From the NCBI RefSeq assembly GCF_019754935.1, contig NZ_JAGSOA010000003.1, positions 248,001 to 312,000 of the forward strand: a DNA stretch of 64,000 nt, written 5' to 3'. Made by a program: the position numbers and the translations under genes. How positions within the stretch are numbered: the first letter of the stretch is position 1; every line of letters begins with the position of its first letter. Below the pieces are notes generated by a model. The model ran no database searches, was not told where the DNA came from, and saw nothing but the letters and a program-made list of their open reading frames with translations. Of the stretch, positions 35,105-44,337 are shown in pieces. Source of the DNA: Corynebacterium parakroppenstedtii. Lineage in GTDB: Bacteria > Actinomycetota > Actinomycetes > Mycobacteriales > Mycobacteriaceae.

Positions 35105-37375
35105 ATGACCAACACAACGATCCACTGGGACACTGACGATTCCGGAATTGTCACCCTGACCATGGATGATCCCGCCTCACCCGTTAACACGATGAACGAC
35201 GCATTCCGCGCGAGCCTCCACGACACGGTGGAGAAACTCACCGCGGCCGTCGACGACAAGGCAGTCACGGGCGTCATCATCACGTCTGCGAAGAAAACGT
35301 TCTTCGCCGGTGGCGATATCACCTCCATGATTAACACGAGCCCCGACGACGCCCAAGCCACCTACGACATGCTAACCAGCATGAAAAAGGATCTTCGCGC
35401 GCTGGAAACGCTCGGCGTGCCCGTTGTTGCCGCGATTAACGGTGCGGCCCTCGGGGGCGGGTTAGAAATCGCGTTGAGCTGCCACTATCGCATCGCCGCC
35501 GATGCTCATGGTTCCACTATTGGCCTTCCCGAAGTGACTCTGGGTCTTCTGCCAGGTGGTGGCGGTGTGACACGCACTGTCCGCATGCTGGGGATTCAAG
35601 AAGCACTCATGTCAGTGCTCACCACGGGCAAGCGCATGCGTCCTGAGCAGGCTAAAGCACTCGGCCTCATCGACGATGTCGTCGCCTCTGACACGCTCAT
35701 CGACGCCGCACGCGATTGGCTGTCCAGCAACCCTGAACCTTCGCAGCCATGGGACCGTGAGGGCTACCGCATTCCTGGCGGAACCCCCACATCGCCCAAG
35801 CTAGCGAGCATTCTTCCTTCATTTCCCGCGACGGTGACCAAGCAAATCAAGGGCGCTCCCATGCCCGCGCCGAAAGCGATCCTTTCCGCAGCGGTTGAGG
35901 GCGCACAGGTGGACTTCGACCACGCCCTCGACATAGAAACCCGTTACTTTGTTGAGCTGGTCACCGGACCTACAGCGACCAACATGATGCAGGCGTTTTT
36001 CTTTGATCTGCAGCACTGTAATGGCGGGGGTTCGCGTTCCAAGAATGTCGAAAAGAAAAGGTTCAAAAAGCTGGGCATGGTCGGCGCCGGAATGATGGGC
36101 GCAGGCATTGCCTACGTTGCCGCAAAGGCGGGACTAGAGGTCGCGTTGAAAGACGTCGAACTGGCCAACGCCGAACGAGGAAAGGCGTACTCGGAGGGGC
36201 TGGAGAAGAAAGCACTGGACCGGGGACGTACCACCACCGAAAAATCGCAAGCACTCCTGGACCGCATCACACCGACAGCCGACTACGCCGACCTCGCGGA
36301 CTGCGACATCGTCATCGAAGCGGTCTTTGAAAACACTGAGCTCAAACACAAAGTGTGGGCCGAAATTGAGGAGGCCGTCCCCGACGACTGCCTCCTCGGA
36401 TCCAACACCTCGACGCTGCCGATCACGGGCCTCGCCGAGGGCGTCACTCGCCCCCAGAACTTCATCGGCATCCACTTCTTCTCCCCCGTGGACAAGATGC
36501 CGCTCATCGAGGTCATCAAAGGCGACAAAACCGATGACGAGACTCTCGCCGGGGCGCTCGACTTCGCGCAACAAATCCGCAAGACGCCCATCGTCGTCAA
36601 CGATTCTCGCGGGTTCTACACGTCACGCGTCATCGGGTTCATGCTGGATGAATCCCTACGCATGCTCGCCGAGGGCATCGACCCTGCCGTCATCGAAACA
36701 GCAGGCCGCCAAGCCGGCTACCCGGCACCGCCCTTGCAGCTGACCGACGAACTCAATCTCAAGCTCGTGCGCAAAATCAACACCGAAAACGCCAAGGCCG
36801 CCCATGCAGCCGGTGTTCAAGTTGATGACGGCGGCGTCGCCACCATCGTCGATGCGATGCTCGACGACTATGACCGGCCAGGCAAACTCGAAGGCCGAGG
36901 GTTCTACACCTACACCGACGGGAAGCGCACTGGTCTATGGGATGGCCTGTGGACGGAACTAGGTGCGGGACGTGTGTCCATCGGTGACTACGAAACAAAG
37001 GTTTCCAACAGGGACCACGTTGGACGGCGCGACGTTGCCCCTAACCAGCCCTCCGAGGGTGCCCCCACCTTCGCTGACCTGCGGGAACGAATCCTTTTCG
37101 CCGAAGCTCTGGAAACACAGAAATGCGTCGACGAGGGTGTGCTGATGGACGATGCCGACGCGAACATCGGCTCGATTATGGGGATCGGATTCCCGGCGTG
37201 GACTGGGGGAACGCGCCAGTACATCAAGAACTACGCACGGCCTGAGGATGCTGATCTCCCCGCCGACGCAGGGGACGATTACCCCACCCGAGGTATCCCC
37301 GGATTCGTCGCACGTGCTCGTGAACTCGCAGCGAAATACGGTAAACGCTTCGAGCCTATGGAGTCATTGACGTAG
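35105..37375 (+). CDS. fadB: Fatty-acid oxidation multifunctional protein (enoyl-CoA hydratase / 3-hydroxyacyl-CoA dehydrogenase)
   Basis: This 756-residue protein combines a crotonase domain (about 1-190) and a 3-hydroxyacyl-CoA dehydrogenase (about 315-640). The crotonase has the oxyanion segments KTFFAGGDI and NGAALGGGLEIALS and the acidic PEVTLGLLPGGGG. The dehydrogenase has the NAD motif GMVGAGMMGAGIAYVAAKAGLEV, SNTSTLPI and HFFSPVDKMPLIEVI. A C-terminal dehydrogenase-like repeat follows. The ATG at 35105 has AAGGAG six bases upstream; an in-frame ATG at 35045 lacks one. It works with FadA. Its last 20 bases overlap the end of the convergent FUSC gene. Confidence 0.95.
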   Translation: MTNTTIHWDTDDSGIVTLTMDDPASPVNTMNDAFRASLHDTVEKLTAAVDDKAVTGVIITSAKKTFFAGGDITSMINTSPDDAQATYDMLTSMKKDLRALETLGVPVVAAINGAALGGGLEIALSCHYRIAADAHGSTIGLPEVTLGLLPGGGGVTRTVRMLGIQEALMSVLTTGKRMRPEQAKALGLIDDVVASDTLIDAARDWLSSNPEPSQPWDREGYRIPGGTPTSPKLASILPSFPATVTKQIKGAPMPAPKAILSAAVEGAQVDFDHALDIETRYFVELVTGPTATNMMQAFFFDLQHCNGGGSRSKNVEKKRFKKLGMVGAGMMGAGIAYVAAKAGLEVALKDVELANAERGKAYSEGLEKKALDRGRTTTEKSQALLDRITPTADYADLADCDIVIEAVFENTELKHKVWAEIEEAVPDDCLLGSNTSTLPITGLAEGVTRPQNFIGIHFFSPVDKMPLIEVIKGDKTDDETLAGALDFAQQIRKTPIVVNDSRGFYTSRVIGFMLDESLRMLAEGIDPAVIETAGRQAGYPAPPLQLTDELNLKLVRKINTENAKAAHAAGVQVDDGGVATIVDAMLDDYDRPGKLEGRGFYTYTDGKRTGLWDGLWTELGAGRVSIGDYETKVSNRDHVGRRDVAPNQPSEGAPTFADLRERILFAEALETQKCVDEGVLMDDADANIGSIMGIGFPAWTGGTRQYIKNYARPEDADLPADAGDDYPTRGIPGFVARARELAAKYGKRFEPMESLT

Positions 37376-39140
37376 GCCTGGCCGCGACCAGCACGCGCTT
37401 CATGAGGTCGCTGGCGTTGTTCGTGTCGAGCGGAATGCCATCAATCGTGGGCAAGCGTCGGATCATTTCGTTCAGTGCCCGGCGCGCCCGCCGCGCATCA
37501 ATCACCTCGTCGGGGTTTTCGACCCAACAGCCGCACAACACGACATACGAGAACTCGTTAATCAGCGCCGAGAGGTCCTCCCACTCGGCCAGGTCCTTGG
37601 GCAAGTCACGAGCATATAGTTCCTCCATCCGACGAGATGCGCTGAGCTCGAGCAACACTTGGCGACGCGCCACTATGCCCGGACGCGTCAGGTCCGTCCG
37701 CTCCGCCACATAATCCAACAGGAAACCGTCGGCAAGAAGAACACGACGAGCCTGCCTCCGCACGATCGACGTCGGCGCCCGGGAGGACCCTGTAGCCCAC
37801 AACACAAAGAGAGCCACGATGGCGCCGATAATTGTTTCCCCTGCGCGCTGGGAGACAATCTCGGTGGCGGTCAAGTTGTTGGTGGGCGCGGTGTTAAGAA
37901 TCAGGAGGATCATTGCGGTGATCCACACCGACCCCAATGCGTAGTTGCGCCCAATGGTGAACAGGGTGGTCGAATACAGAAGGGCACAGATCAAAAGCAG
38001 AGGTACCGTCGGTGGATCGATGACATGGATTACGCCGAATAAGGCGATACCTACCAACGTGCCGACGACGCGATCGAACCCGCGGTGCGTTGTACTAATC
38101 CGGTCTTTGCCCAAGCTCAGCACCATGGCGGAGGTCATCACCGCCCAATACGGGTGGCCAAAACCCAAACCGTAGGTCAGCGCCCCCGTCAGGAAGATTG
38201 ACATGCCCATGCGCAGTCCAATTTGCACTGCTGCCGAGCGAAAACTCAGCGACCATTTCACACGACGAAGAGCCGACGGCGGGCCCAAATGCGGCGATAC
38301 GCGCGACAATTTCGGCGGGTGGTCCGCATTCACGCGATACTTCATCCTGCGGAGTGTGTGCCACCGACGCCACACAACAGCTTCTACGAACTGCGTGTGG
38401 ATATCCCGGGTCTTTTTCTCAGCGTACCGGCCGAATGTCGACAGTGGCTTGAGTTGGCGCCCCCAACCATATCCCAAGCGCACATCCTCCAAGGCTGTAA
38501 AAACTGCTGCATGCGCCGTCACACGACGTCGGGCGGCTTCTGTGTGCGTCAGATTTTCCTCACGCATCGCCTCCACGGCGTCCTCCGCCGCGGTGATGTC
38601 GTCGCGCATCGCTTTGTTGCGGTCCACCAACTGCAAACCCATTGAAATACACAGCGCCATGACGTACCCGCACGCACCTGCTGTCACCAGAGTTACCCCG
38701 TCGACCCCCCTGGTGGGTAGGTATGTTGCCACGGCACAGGCAATGACGTACTGCATGGCGCCCGGGGGGAAGGTAATCAAGCTGTGGTAAACGATGCTGC
38801 CGAAGCAGCCCATCAGTGCCATCACCACAACCATGACCATGATGTTGCCGGAGATCACAACGCCCAATGCCTGCGACGCGACAAAGCACACACCGAAAAC
38901 GATAAGAATGCGGAGCCGGCGTAGCGGGGGCATATCACGGGCCGACATTGCGATAAATACGCCCGTCAGACCCGGCATGGCCAGCACTGGCGAGAAAACA
39001 ATGGCCAAGGTGAAAAGAGTAATGAGGCCCGTAAACATCCCGTGGATCGTGTACCGACCCGTCCCCGGAGATTCCGGCAGAGAGAAAAAGTTACGAACTT
39101 CCCGCCCGGAAAGCTCTATAAACCTGTTCCACCATTTCAC
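37356..39140 (-). CDS. FUSC family membrane protein (putative aromatic acid exporter)
   Basis: This 594-residue protein has two blocks of about five hydrophobic segments each (about 30-170 and 315-455) separated by a soluble region, followed by a soluble C-terminal domain. The second block has the FUSC pattern GHPYWAVMTSAMVLSLGKDRISTTHRGFDRVVGTLVGI, with the duplicated layout of AaeB/YccS-like proteins. Such proteins are thought to export aromatic acids or related weak acids; direct evidence is thin. The GTG start follows the GH32-like stop after three bases, so it is third in the budA-GH32-FUSC operon. It converges on, and overlaps, fadB by 20 bases. Confidence 0.85.
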   Translation of the reverse strand: MKWWNRFIELSGREVRNFFSLPESPGTGRYTIHGMFTGLITLFTLAIVFSPVLAMPGLTGVFIAMSARDMPPLRRLRILIVFGVCFVASQALGVVISGNIMVMVVVMALMGCFGSIVYHSLITFPPGAMQYVIACAVATYLPTRGVDGVTLVTAGACGYVMALCISMGLQLVDRNKAMRDDITAAEDAVEAMREENLTHTEAARRRVTAHAAVFTALEDVRLGYGWGRQLKPLSTFGRYAEKKTRDIHTQFVEAVVWRRWHTLRRMKYRVNADHPPKLSRVSPHLGPPSALRRVKWSLSFRSAAVQIGLRMGMSIFLTGALTYGLGFGHPYWAVMTSAMVLSLGKDRISTTHRGFDRVVGTLVGIALFGVIHVIDPPTVPLLLICALLYSTTLFTIGRNYALGSVWITAMILLILNTAPTNNLTATEIVSQRAGETIIGAIVALFVLWATGSSRAPTSIVRRQARRVLLADGFLLDYVAERTDLTRPGIVARRQVLLELSASRRMEELYARDLPKDLAEWEDLSALINEFSYVVLCGCWVENPDEVIDARRARRALNEMIRRLPTIDGIPLDTNNASDLMKRVLVAARPTSMTP

Positions 39141-39143
39141 CAG

Positions 39144-40712
39144 CTATGACCACGTCTCCTCGGCCCAATGATCCCCACGATTCAAAAATAGCCGCGAGGT
39201 CAAGGTGTACCCCGCAACGCCAGCTTCCATTATCGATCCGTCCACGCTCAACAACAATTCCGCCTTACCAATATTGTTGCGATAATTGTCAATCGCCTCA
39301 GACAGAATCATGACACCGCGAACATCGGGTCCGTCGTGGTACGACTGCTCCGTCCGATCGATGCGAACCAGCAGGTCACCGGCTTTGTTACGCATCATGT
39401 CCACATCAATATGGACTCCGTCCGCCGACACTAACCCCAGGTGGGAGCGATGACGTGGCTCCGGGATATCCCGACGCACCCCCACCATCGTGCCGTACAC
39501 ATTCGTTTCGGGGATGATCGCGGAATCAATCACACCCGACGCCACATCTGCGGCCGCCGACGACGTCGTCACGAATTCTTGAACGAGTCGCCCGCCACAC
39601 AGGCGAACACGTCGCGGCATCGTCAGACAATGAACCCACCCATCGTCCGCCGTCGGCTGGTCATCCGCATCCGGCAAACCGGCCCAGGCGATCATTATCG
39701 CATCATTGACGGCTGCATCATCGCCCGTCACTGGCGCGAACCGGGCGGCATAAAACTCGTGGCCCAGATCCAGTTCACTGCACCCGCGTTCAATGTGGAA
39801 TGTTGTCCCTTCAAGCCGGCCAACCCAATACACACACTGTGCTGAACTGGCAAAATGATGCGCGTGCGGTGAGACACCCCGCATGCTGACCACGAGAACA
39901 TCCTTATCCTCCCCCGTTGAGCAATCACGCATACGGAGCAGATTGGGATACTCCCATGTTGACGCCTCCGGGACGATATCAAAGGTGTCGCCCTCCTCGG
40001 CATCCGTTGTGTCGAGGGTCAAGGGACCGTCCGCCGTCCATGTCCGCAGATTATCCGAGCGGTACAAGGTTAACGACGGCTCCTGCACCGAACCCAAAAC
40101 CATCCGCCAGCCCCCATATGGCGAATCGGGGTCTCGGAACACGAACGGGCCACAGGCTCCCTCCGGGGAGGAAGCGCTATCTAACAAGGGGTTATGACTA
40201 CTTGGGCGACACCACCCGCCATGCCGGCCACTGGTGTCAAACAAGGCGGCCAGGTTCACCGACGCGTTGCACCAATCTGCTGAAAAATGACCGGATGCTG
40301 AGTCTTCGGCCGGCGTCGAGTTGTGAACGCGACGCCCCTCCCCCTGGGGAGCAACAATGCCCGTATACACCAGACGCACGGTGCCGTCGTCGTCACGAAC
40401 AGCGCTGCCTGACAAACACCCATCCCGGTCATAGTCGTGGTTGGGAACCAGCACGTCCGGGTGGAAGCGCCATTCGGATCTCAGCCGCGGGGTGTGCCCA
40501 TCTGGGCCCGGGGTCACCACAACGCTGGCATGCCCCCAGCGAAGGCGTGAATTCTGTACCGGGAAGCACTGGTCGTGGGCAAAGAAGACATGAAGACGCC
40601 CGTCATCTGTCACCACACCGTTGGGTGCCATAAGCCTGCCACCCGCCGGCGTCACATGAAATCGCGGACGCCACGCCTCTATCACGTTCGCTCCTCGACG
40701 GGCCGTAGACAC
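39144..40712 (-). CDS. Glycoside hydrolase family 32-like protein lacking the usual nucleophile
   Basis: From the GTG at 40712 (TAGTG overlap with the budA stop, GAGGTGA upstream) it has 522 residues. The five-bladed propeller signs of sucrose/fructan hydrolases are present: RWGHASV, DRDGCLSGSAV, VFRDPD (transition-state stabiliser) and WEYPNLL, whose Glu is the acid/base. The first blade, normally NDPNG with the catalytic Asp, reads LMAPNG, so Ala replaces the nucleophile. A later C-terminal beta-sandwich region contains VHIDVDMMRNKAGDLLVRIDRTE. Family membership is well supported. Normal invertase activity is doubtful; it could be a binding protein or use another residue. Other starts, such as the GTG 11 codons later, are possible. 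Confidence 0.82.
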   Translation of the reverse strand: MSTARRGANVIEAWRPRFHVTPAGGRLMAPNGVVTDDGRLHVFFAHDQCFPVQNSRLRWGHASVVVTPGPDGHTPRLRSEWRFHPDVLVPNHDYDRDGCLSGSAVRDDDGTVRLVYTGIVAPQGEGRRVHNSTPAEDSASGHFSADWCNASVNLAALFDTSGRHGGWCRPSSHNPLLDSASSPEGACGPFVFRDPDSPYGGWRMVLGSVQEPSLTLYRSDNLRTWTADGPLTLDTTDAEEGDTFDIVPEASTWEYPNLLRMRDCSTGEDKDVLVVSMRGVSPHAHHFASSAQCVYWVGRLEGTTFHIERGCSELDLGHEFYAARFAPVTGDDAAVNDAIMIAWAGLPDADDQPTADDGWVHCLTMPRRVRLCGGRLVQEFVTTSSAAADVASGVIDSAIIPETNVYGTMVGVRRDIPEPRHRSHLGLVSADGVHIDVDMMRNKAGDLLVRIDRTEQSYHDGPDVRGVMILSEAIDNYRNNIGKAELLLSVDGSIMEAGVAGYTLTSRLFLNRGDHWAEETWS

Positions 40713-41446
40713 TAGTCTTTCACCTCGGTTGTGTGGAGTTTCTCGTCTAAATCCTCCGGGGCGAGGTTCGCACGGGAGAAATCTTGCGTCAATGGGAGCT
40801 TGAGCTCGAGGTCCGTCCCGGGGCATAGCTCAATGACGCCCTCTTCGAGCTCGAAGTCCAAGACGTGGCCACCGCTGGTGCGATCGTCGTCAATGAAGTG
40901 CACGTGGCAGCCCGGAACCGAAATTCCTTTTTCATAAATGGGGGTGCGGAAGCCAGCGATGACGCCCGATACGTCATTAAATACCTGGGCGGCATCCTCC
41001 TCGGTGACCTTGTGCATGGGCCGATAGGGGCGCTCTTGGCGAACCACGGTGCGAGTTCGCACCTCAGTGAATTTTCCGCGGATACGCAGGGCATACATGT
41101 AGTTTTCCGACGGGGTCATGCTGTCGATAAATGACGACAGGTCCGCCCGGCTGATGTGTGATGGTGCTTCGCGGACAATGCGGGGCACGAAGTTCGTTGC
41201 CACCGCGTAGGGTGTCCGCTGCTCGAGTTCCGCGGGGCGGGCTGTTCCGTCGTGTTTCAACTGGTAACAGACCCCGTCGATAATGACCATCTCCCCATCG
41301 AGGGCATCGAAGGTCCCCAACCCGAAGTTACCTTTACCCAGTAACTCGCCGATGGTCATTTCTCCGTCGTAAATACCATCTAACAAAGCAGTCATTAGAG
41401 AGTTTTGGAAGATGGTGTGCCGTACTACTGGATGATCATGACTCAT
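40712..41446 (-). CDS. budA: Alpha-acetolactate decarboxylase
   Basis: It converts alpha-acetolactate to acetoin, a neutral overflow product that limits acidification. The protein has 244 residues from the ATG at 41446 (the frame extends ten codons further). Family motifs include FQNSLMTALLDGIYDGEMTIGELL, GNFGLGTFDALDGEMVIIDG and the zinc site CHVHFIDDDRTSGGHVLDF with three His ligands, plus the conserved Glu and Arg environment. It is first in an operon with the GH32-like and FUSC genes. Confidence 0.94.
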   Translation of the reverse strand: MSHDHPVVRHTIFQNSLMTALLDGIYDGEMTIGELLGKGNFGLGTFDALDGEMVIIDGVCYQLKHDGTARPAELEQRTPYAVATNFVPRIVREAPSHISRADLSSFIDSMTPSENYMYALRIRGKFTEVRTRTVVRQERPYRPMHKVTEEDAAQVFNDVSGVIAGFRTPIYEKGISVPGCHVHFIDDDRTSGGHVLDFELEEGVIELCPGTDLELKLPLTQDFSRANLAPEDLDEKLHTTEVKD

Positions 41447-41526
41447 GACCAGCAATATTACACGCATAGGGCGCACACCAGAGATGATGTGCGCCCTTGG
41501 CGTGCTTCCTTTGGAAGAGGAAGGTT

Positions 41527-43392
41527 TTACTTCGTCTTCATCTCATCCAGGGCCTTGTTGCCATCCTTATTGGCTGTCTTGATCCTGGTCTTGAGGAAGT
41601 CGAACTCGTCCCAGATTTCCTGCGGAACCTTCGGGCCCAAGCTCTTCAACCAATCCTCGGTATCGGAGAGATCCATCTGCCACTTATCCGCAGGTGCGGT
41701 CAGCGCGGCTTTGACATCCTTCGGGTCCGTGTCGAGGCCATCGATATCGATGTCCTTCGAGTAAGCGGTGTATCCGACCACTGTCTTCTTGGCATCGACG
41801 CGGCCCTCGATGCGATCCACGATCCACTTGAGGACACGGCTGTTTTCGCCGAAGCCGGGCCAGAGGAAGCGGCCGTCGTCGCCGCGGCGGAACCAGTTGA
41901 CCAGGAAGACCTTGGGGAGTTTGTCTCCCCCCTTCTTGCCGATGTCCAGCCAGTGCTGGAGGTAATCACCCACGTTGTAGCCAATGAACGGCAGCATGGC
42001 CATCGGGTCGTAGCGGAGAGTACCGACCTTCGCCTCAGCAGCGGCCGCGGTTTGGCCGGAGGCCAGCGTGGCGCCAATGAAGGTGGCGTGCTGCCAGTCG
42101 ATAGCTTCGGTCACCAGGGGCACGGTATCGGGGCGACGTCCACCGAACAGGATCGCGTCGACCGGCACGCCTTTCGGATCATTGAACTCGGGCGCTGCAA
42201 CTGGGCACTGTTCAATCGGTACGCAGTACCTGGAGTTCGGGTGCGAGGACAAGCAGTCTTCGTCAGGAGTCCAGTCCTTACCCTTCCAGTCGATCAAGTG
42301 GTCTGGCTCGTTTTCGAGGCCTTCCCACCAGACGTCGCCATCGTCGGTCAGCGCAACGTTGGTGAAGATGTTGTTCCCCGGCTCCATTGTCTTCATGGCG
42401 TTGGGGTTGGACTTGTAGTTCGTTCCGGGGGCGACGCCGAAGAAGCCGTTTTCTGGGTTGACTGCGTAGAGCCGACCGTCGTCGCCGAAGTGGAGCCAGG
42501 CGATGTCGTCGCCGATGACCTCCGCTTTCCAGCCGGGGATCGTCGGTTGGATCATCGCGAGGTTGGTCTTACCGCACTGGGACGGGAAGGCGGCGCAAAT
42601 GTGGTAGGCCTTGCCCTCGGGCGAGATGAGCTTCAGGATCAGCATGTGCTCTGCCATCCAGCCTTCGTCCTTGGCCATGACAGATGCGATGCGGAGGGCG
42701 TAGCACTTCTTCGCCAAGATGGCGTTGCCACCGTAGCCGGAGCCGTAGGACCAGATCACGCGGTCCTCAGGGAACTGCGTAATGTACTTCGTTTCGTTGC
42801 AGGGCCACTTGACGTCCTCTTGACCTGGCTCCAGTGGGGCACCTACCGAGTGCAGGCCCTTCACGAAGGGGCCGTCGCCGATCTTGTCGAGAGCTTCCTT
42901 GCCCATTCGGGTCATAATGCGCATCGACATCACGACATAGCCGGAGTCGGTGAGCTCGATCCCCAGCTTGGGGTCGGGGTCGGTAATCGGGCCCATGCAG
43001 AACGGAACCACGTACATGGTCCGACCCTTCATCGATCCCTTAAAGTGCTCGCTCATTTCGGCGCGCATTTCGTCCGGATCGCGCCAGTTGTTCGTCGGGC
43101 CTGCGCCATCTTGGGTCTTCGAGCAGATGAACGTCCGAGATTCAACGCGAGCAACGTCGGCGGGATCTGATGAGGCTAAGTACGAATTGGGGCGCTTCTC
43201 CTCATTCAGCTTGATGAGGGTCCCCTTTTCGACGAGGTCTTTTGCGATGGCTTCCCACTCTTCATCTGAGCCGTCGCAGAAAACGACCTTATCCGGCTGA
43301 CACAGTTCAGCGCACTCCGCGATCCAATTGAGCATGTCTTGGTTTGTCGTAGGGGCGTTACCTTCGAGCCCCGGGATCATAGGTGCTGACAT
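41527..43392 (-). CDS. pckG: Phosphoenolpyruvate carboxykinase (GTP)
   Basis: This enzyme interconverts oxaloacetate and PEP with GTP/GDP in the gluconeogenic direction. At 621 residues it has normal length for the GTP class. Signatures include the P-loop [12 protein letters not shown] with the reactive hinge Cys, the metal-binding region [40 protein letters not shown] and the nucleotide-binding [15 protein letters not shown]. The ATG at 43392 has GAGGAG upstream. Its closeness to trmB and the NYN gene matches the mycobacterial and corynebacterial neighbourhood. Confidence 0.98.
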   Translation of the reverse strand: MSAPMIPGLEGNAPTTNQDMLNWIAECAELCQPDKVVFCDGSDEEWEAIAKDLVEKGTLIKLNEEKRPNSYLASSDPADVARVESRTFICSKTQDGAGPTNNWRDPDEMRAEMSEHFKGSMKGRTMYVVPFCMGPITDPDPKLGIELTDSGYVVMSMRIMTRMGKEALDKIGDGPFVKGLHSVGAPLEPGQEDVKWPCNETKYITQFPEDRVIWSYGSGYGGNAILAKKCYALRIASVMAKDEGWMAEHMLILKLISPEGKAYHICAAFPSQCGKTNLAMIQPTIPGWKAEVIGDDIAWLHFGDDGRLYAVNPENGFFGVAPGTNYKSNPNAMKTMEPGNNIFTNVALTDDGDVWWEGLENEPDHLIDWKGKDWTPDEDCLSSHPNSRYCVPIEQCPVAAPEFNDPKGVPVDAILFGGRRPDTVPLVTEAIDWQHATFIGATLASGQTAAAAEAKVGTLRYDPMAMLPFIGYNVGDYLQHWLDIGKKGGDKLPKVFLVNWFRRGDDGRFLWPGFGENSRVLKWIVDRIEGRVDAKKTVVGYTAYSKDIDIDGLDTDPKDVKAALTAPADKWQMDLSDTEDWLKSLGPKVPQEIWDEFDFLKTRIKTANKDGNKALDEMKTK

Positions 43393-43624
43393 AGGATTTT
43401 CTCCTCACATCGATGTACAGTGCCGGTCGCCCACGCGGTCTGTTCGCGTTCCCGGCTTCTGATACCACTGTAACCGGAAGTAGGGGGAAAAAGAGGCTCT
43501 TTACCCCAATTCGTGTAGCGACGAATTTCACATTTTGGGGGGTATTTTTCGCCCGTTTAATCACGACCCTTTTCGAGGTTCGATTTACTTGTTTTCTTGG
43601 ACATTTCCGACACGCACACCGTCA

Positions 43625-44305
43625 TCAATCCCAACTACCGCGCTCGATGCATTCCCACCGGCCCCGAGTCCAGGTGTCTAAACACTGCTTTGATCTGGAC
43701 GATCCCCTATCGCCTGTAGCCGACCCGCGATCTCGGGTTGTTCCGTCACGTGAAGAACCCTCGTCCCCACCCGCTGCGCTGTGACTCTTCTCACTGTGAC
43801 TAGTGAGGTGGGTGACAGCCCCACCCAAGGAATGTACTTGATAAGAAATTTCATTGCTGGAGTTGTGGGAGCTGCGTACCGACGTTCTTCTCTCAAGATT
43901 ATGCCCCTGAGTACCCCCAATATTGTGCTCCTGATCAGCACGCCCCTCATCCAGCTCACCGCCGGAACTCATCGCCCACGAGGCATATCCCCCGTCAAAC
44001 CGGACGGTCGTCACCCGGTCGACCATGCCATCACCATCAGAGTCGGTGTACACCGTCAAACCATCATCGTCGGAGAGCGTCACCGAGTCACTGGTTCCGT
44101 CACCATCCGCATCAAGCCGAGCATCACCCAGGTCATAGAAGGTTCCCTCGAGCGACAACGTCAGCCCCGATACCCCCGGCGGGCCCGTCTCACAGTCCGT
44201 CAATCCACAGAGCGCCGACGCCGACGGGGGCCCGGCCGTCGAATGGCCACCCCACCAGTCCCCCAACATCTCGTCGTCGTCAAATAAGAAAAATGCATCC
44301 GACAT
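43625..44305 (-). CDS. DUF6802-like protein with Asp-rich calcium-loop repeats
   Basis: A 226-residue hydrophilic protein without signal peptide or membrane helix. The N-terminal half holds two Asp/Gly-rich loops, DADGDGTSDSV and DSDGDGMVDRV (about 63-100), that look like thrombospondin-type-3/dockerin calcium loops, as in proteins annotated DUF6802 in Corynebacterium. The second half (about 125-226) is Ser/Arg/His-rich and probably disordered. The ATG has GAGAGG upstream. It lies 32 bases after the 509-residue membrane protein gene and is likely last in that operon. The function is unknown; export by a non-Sec route is possible but unproven. Confidence 0.72.
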   Translation of the reverse strand: MSDAFFLFDDDEMLGDWWGGHSTAGPPSASALCGLTDCETGPPGVSGLTLSLEGTFYDLGDARLDADGDGTSDSVTLSDDDGLTVYTDSDGDGMVDRVTTVRFDGGYASWAMSSGGELDEGRADQEHNIGGTQGHNLERRTSVRSSHNSSNEISYQVHSLGGAVTHLTSHSEKSHSAAGGDEGSSRDGTTRDRGSATGDRGSSRSKQCLDTWTRGRWECIERGSWD

Positions 44306-44337
44306 GTCCGTCGCCTCTCGCTACTTATCGGATGACG

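Noticed and set aside
41497..43170. 557-codon open frame on the plus strand
   Set aside because: It lies entirely antisense to pckG, whose motifs are unmistakable; the translated sequence has no family features and reflects high-GC codon bias.
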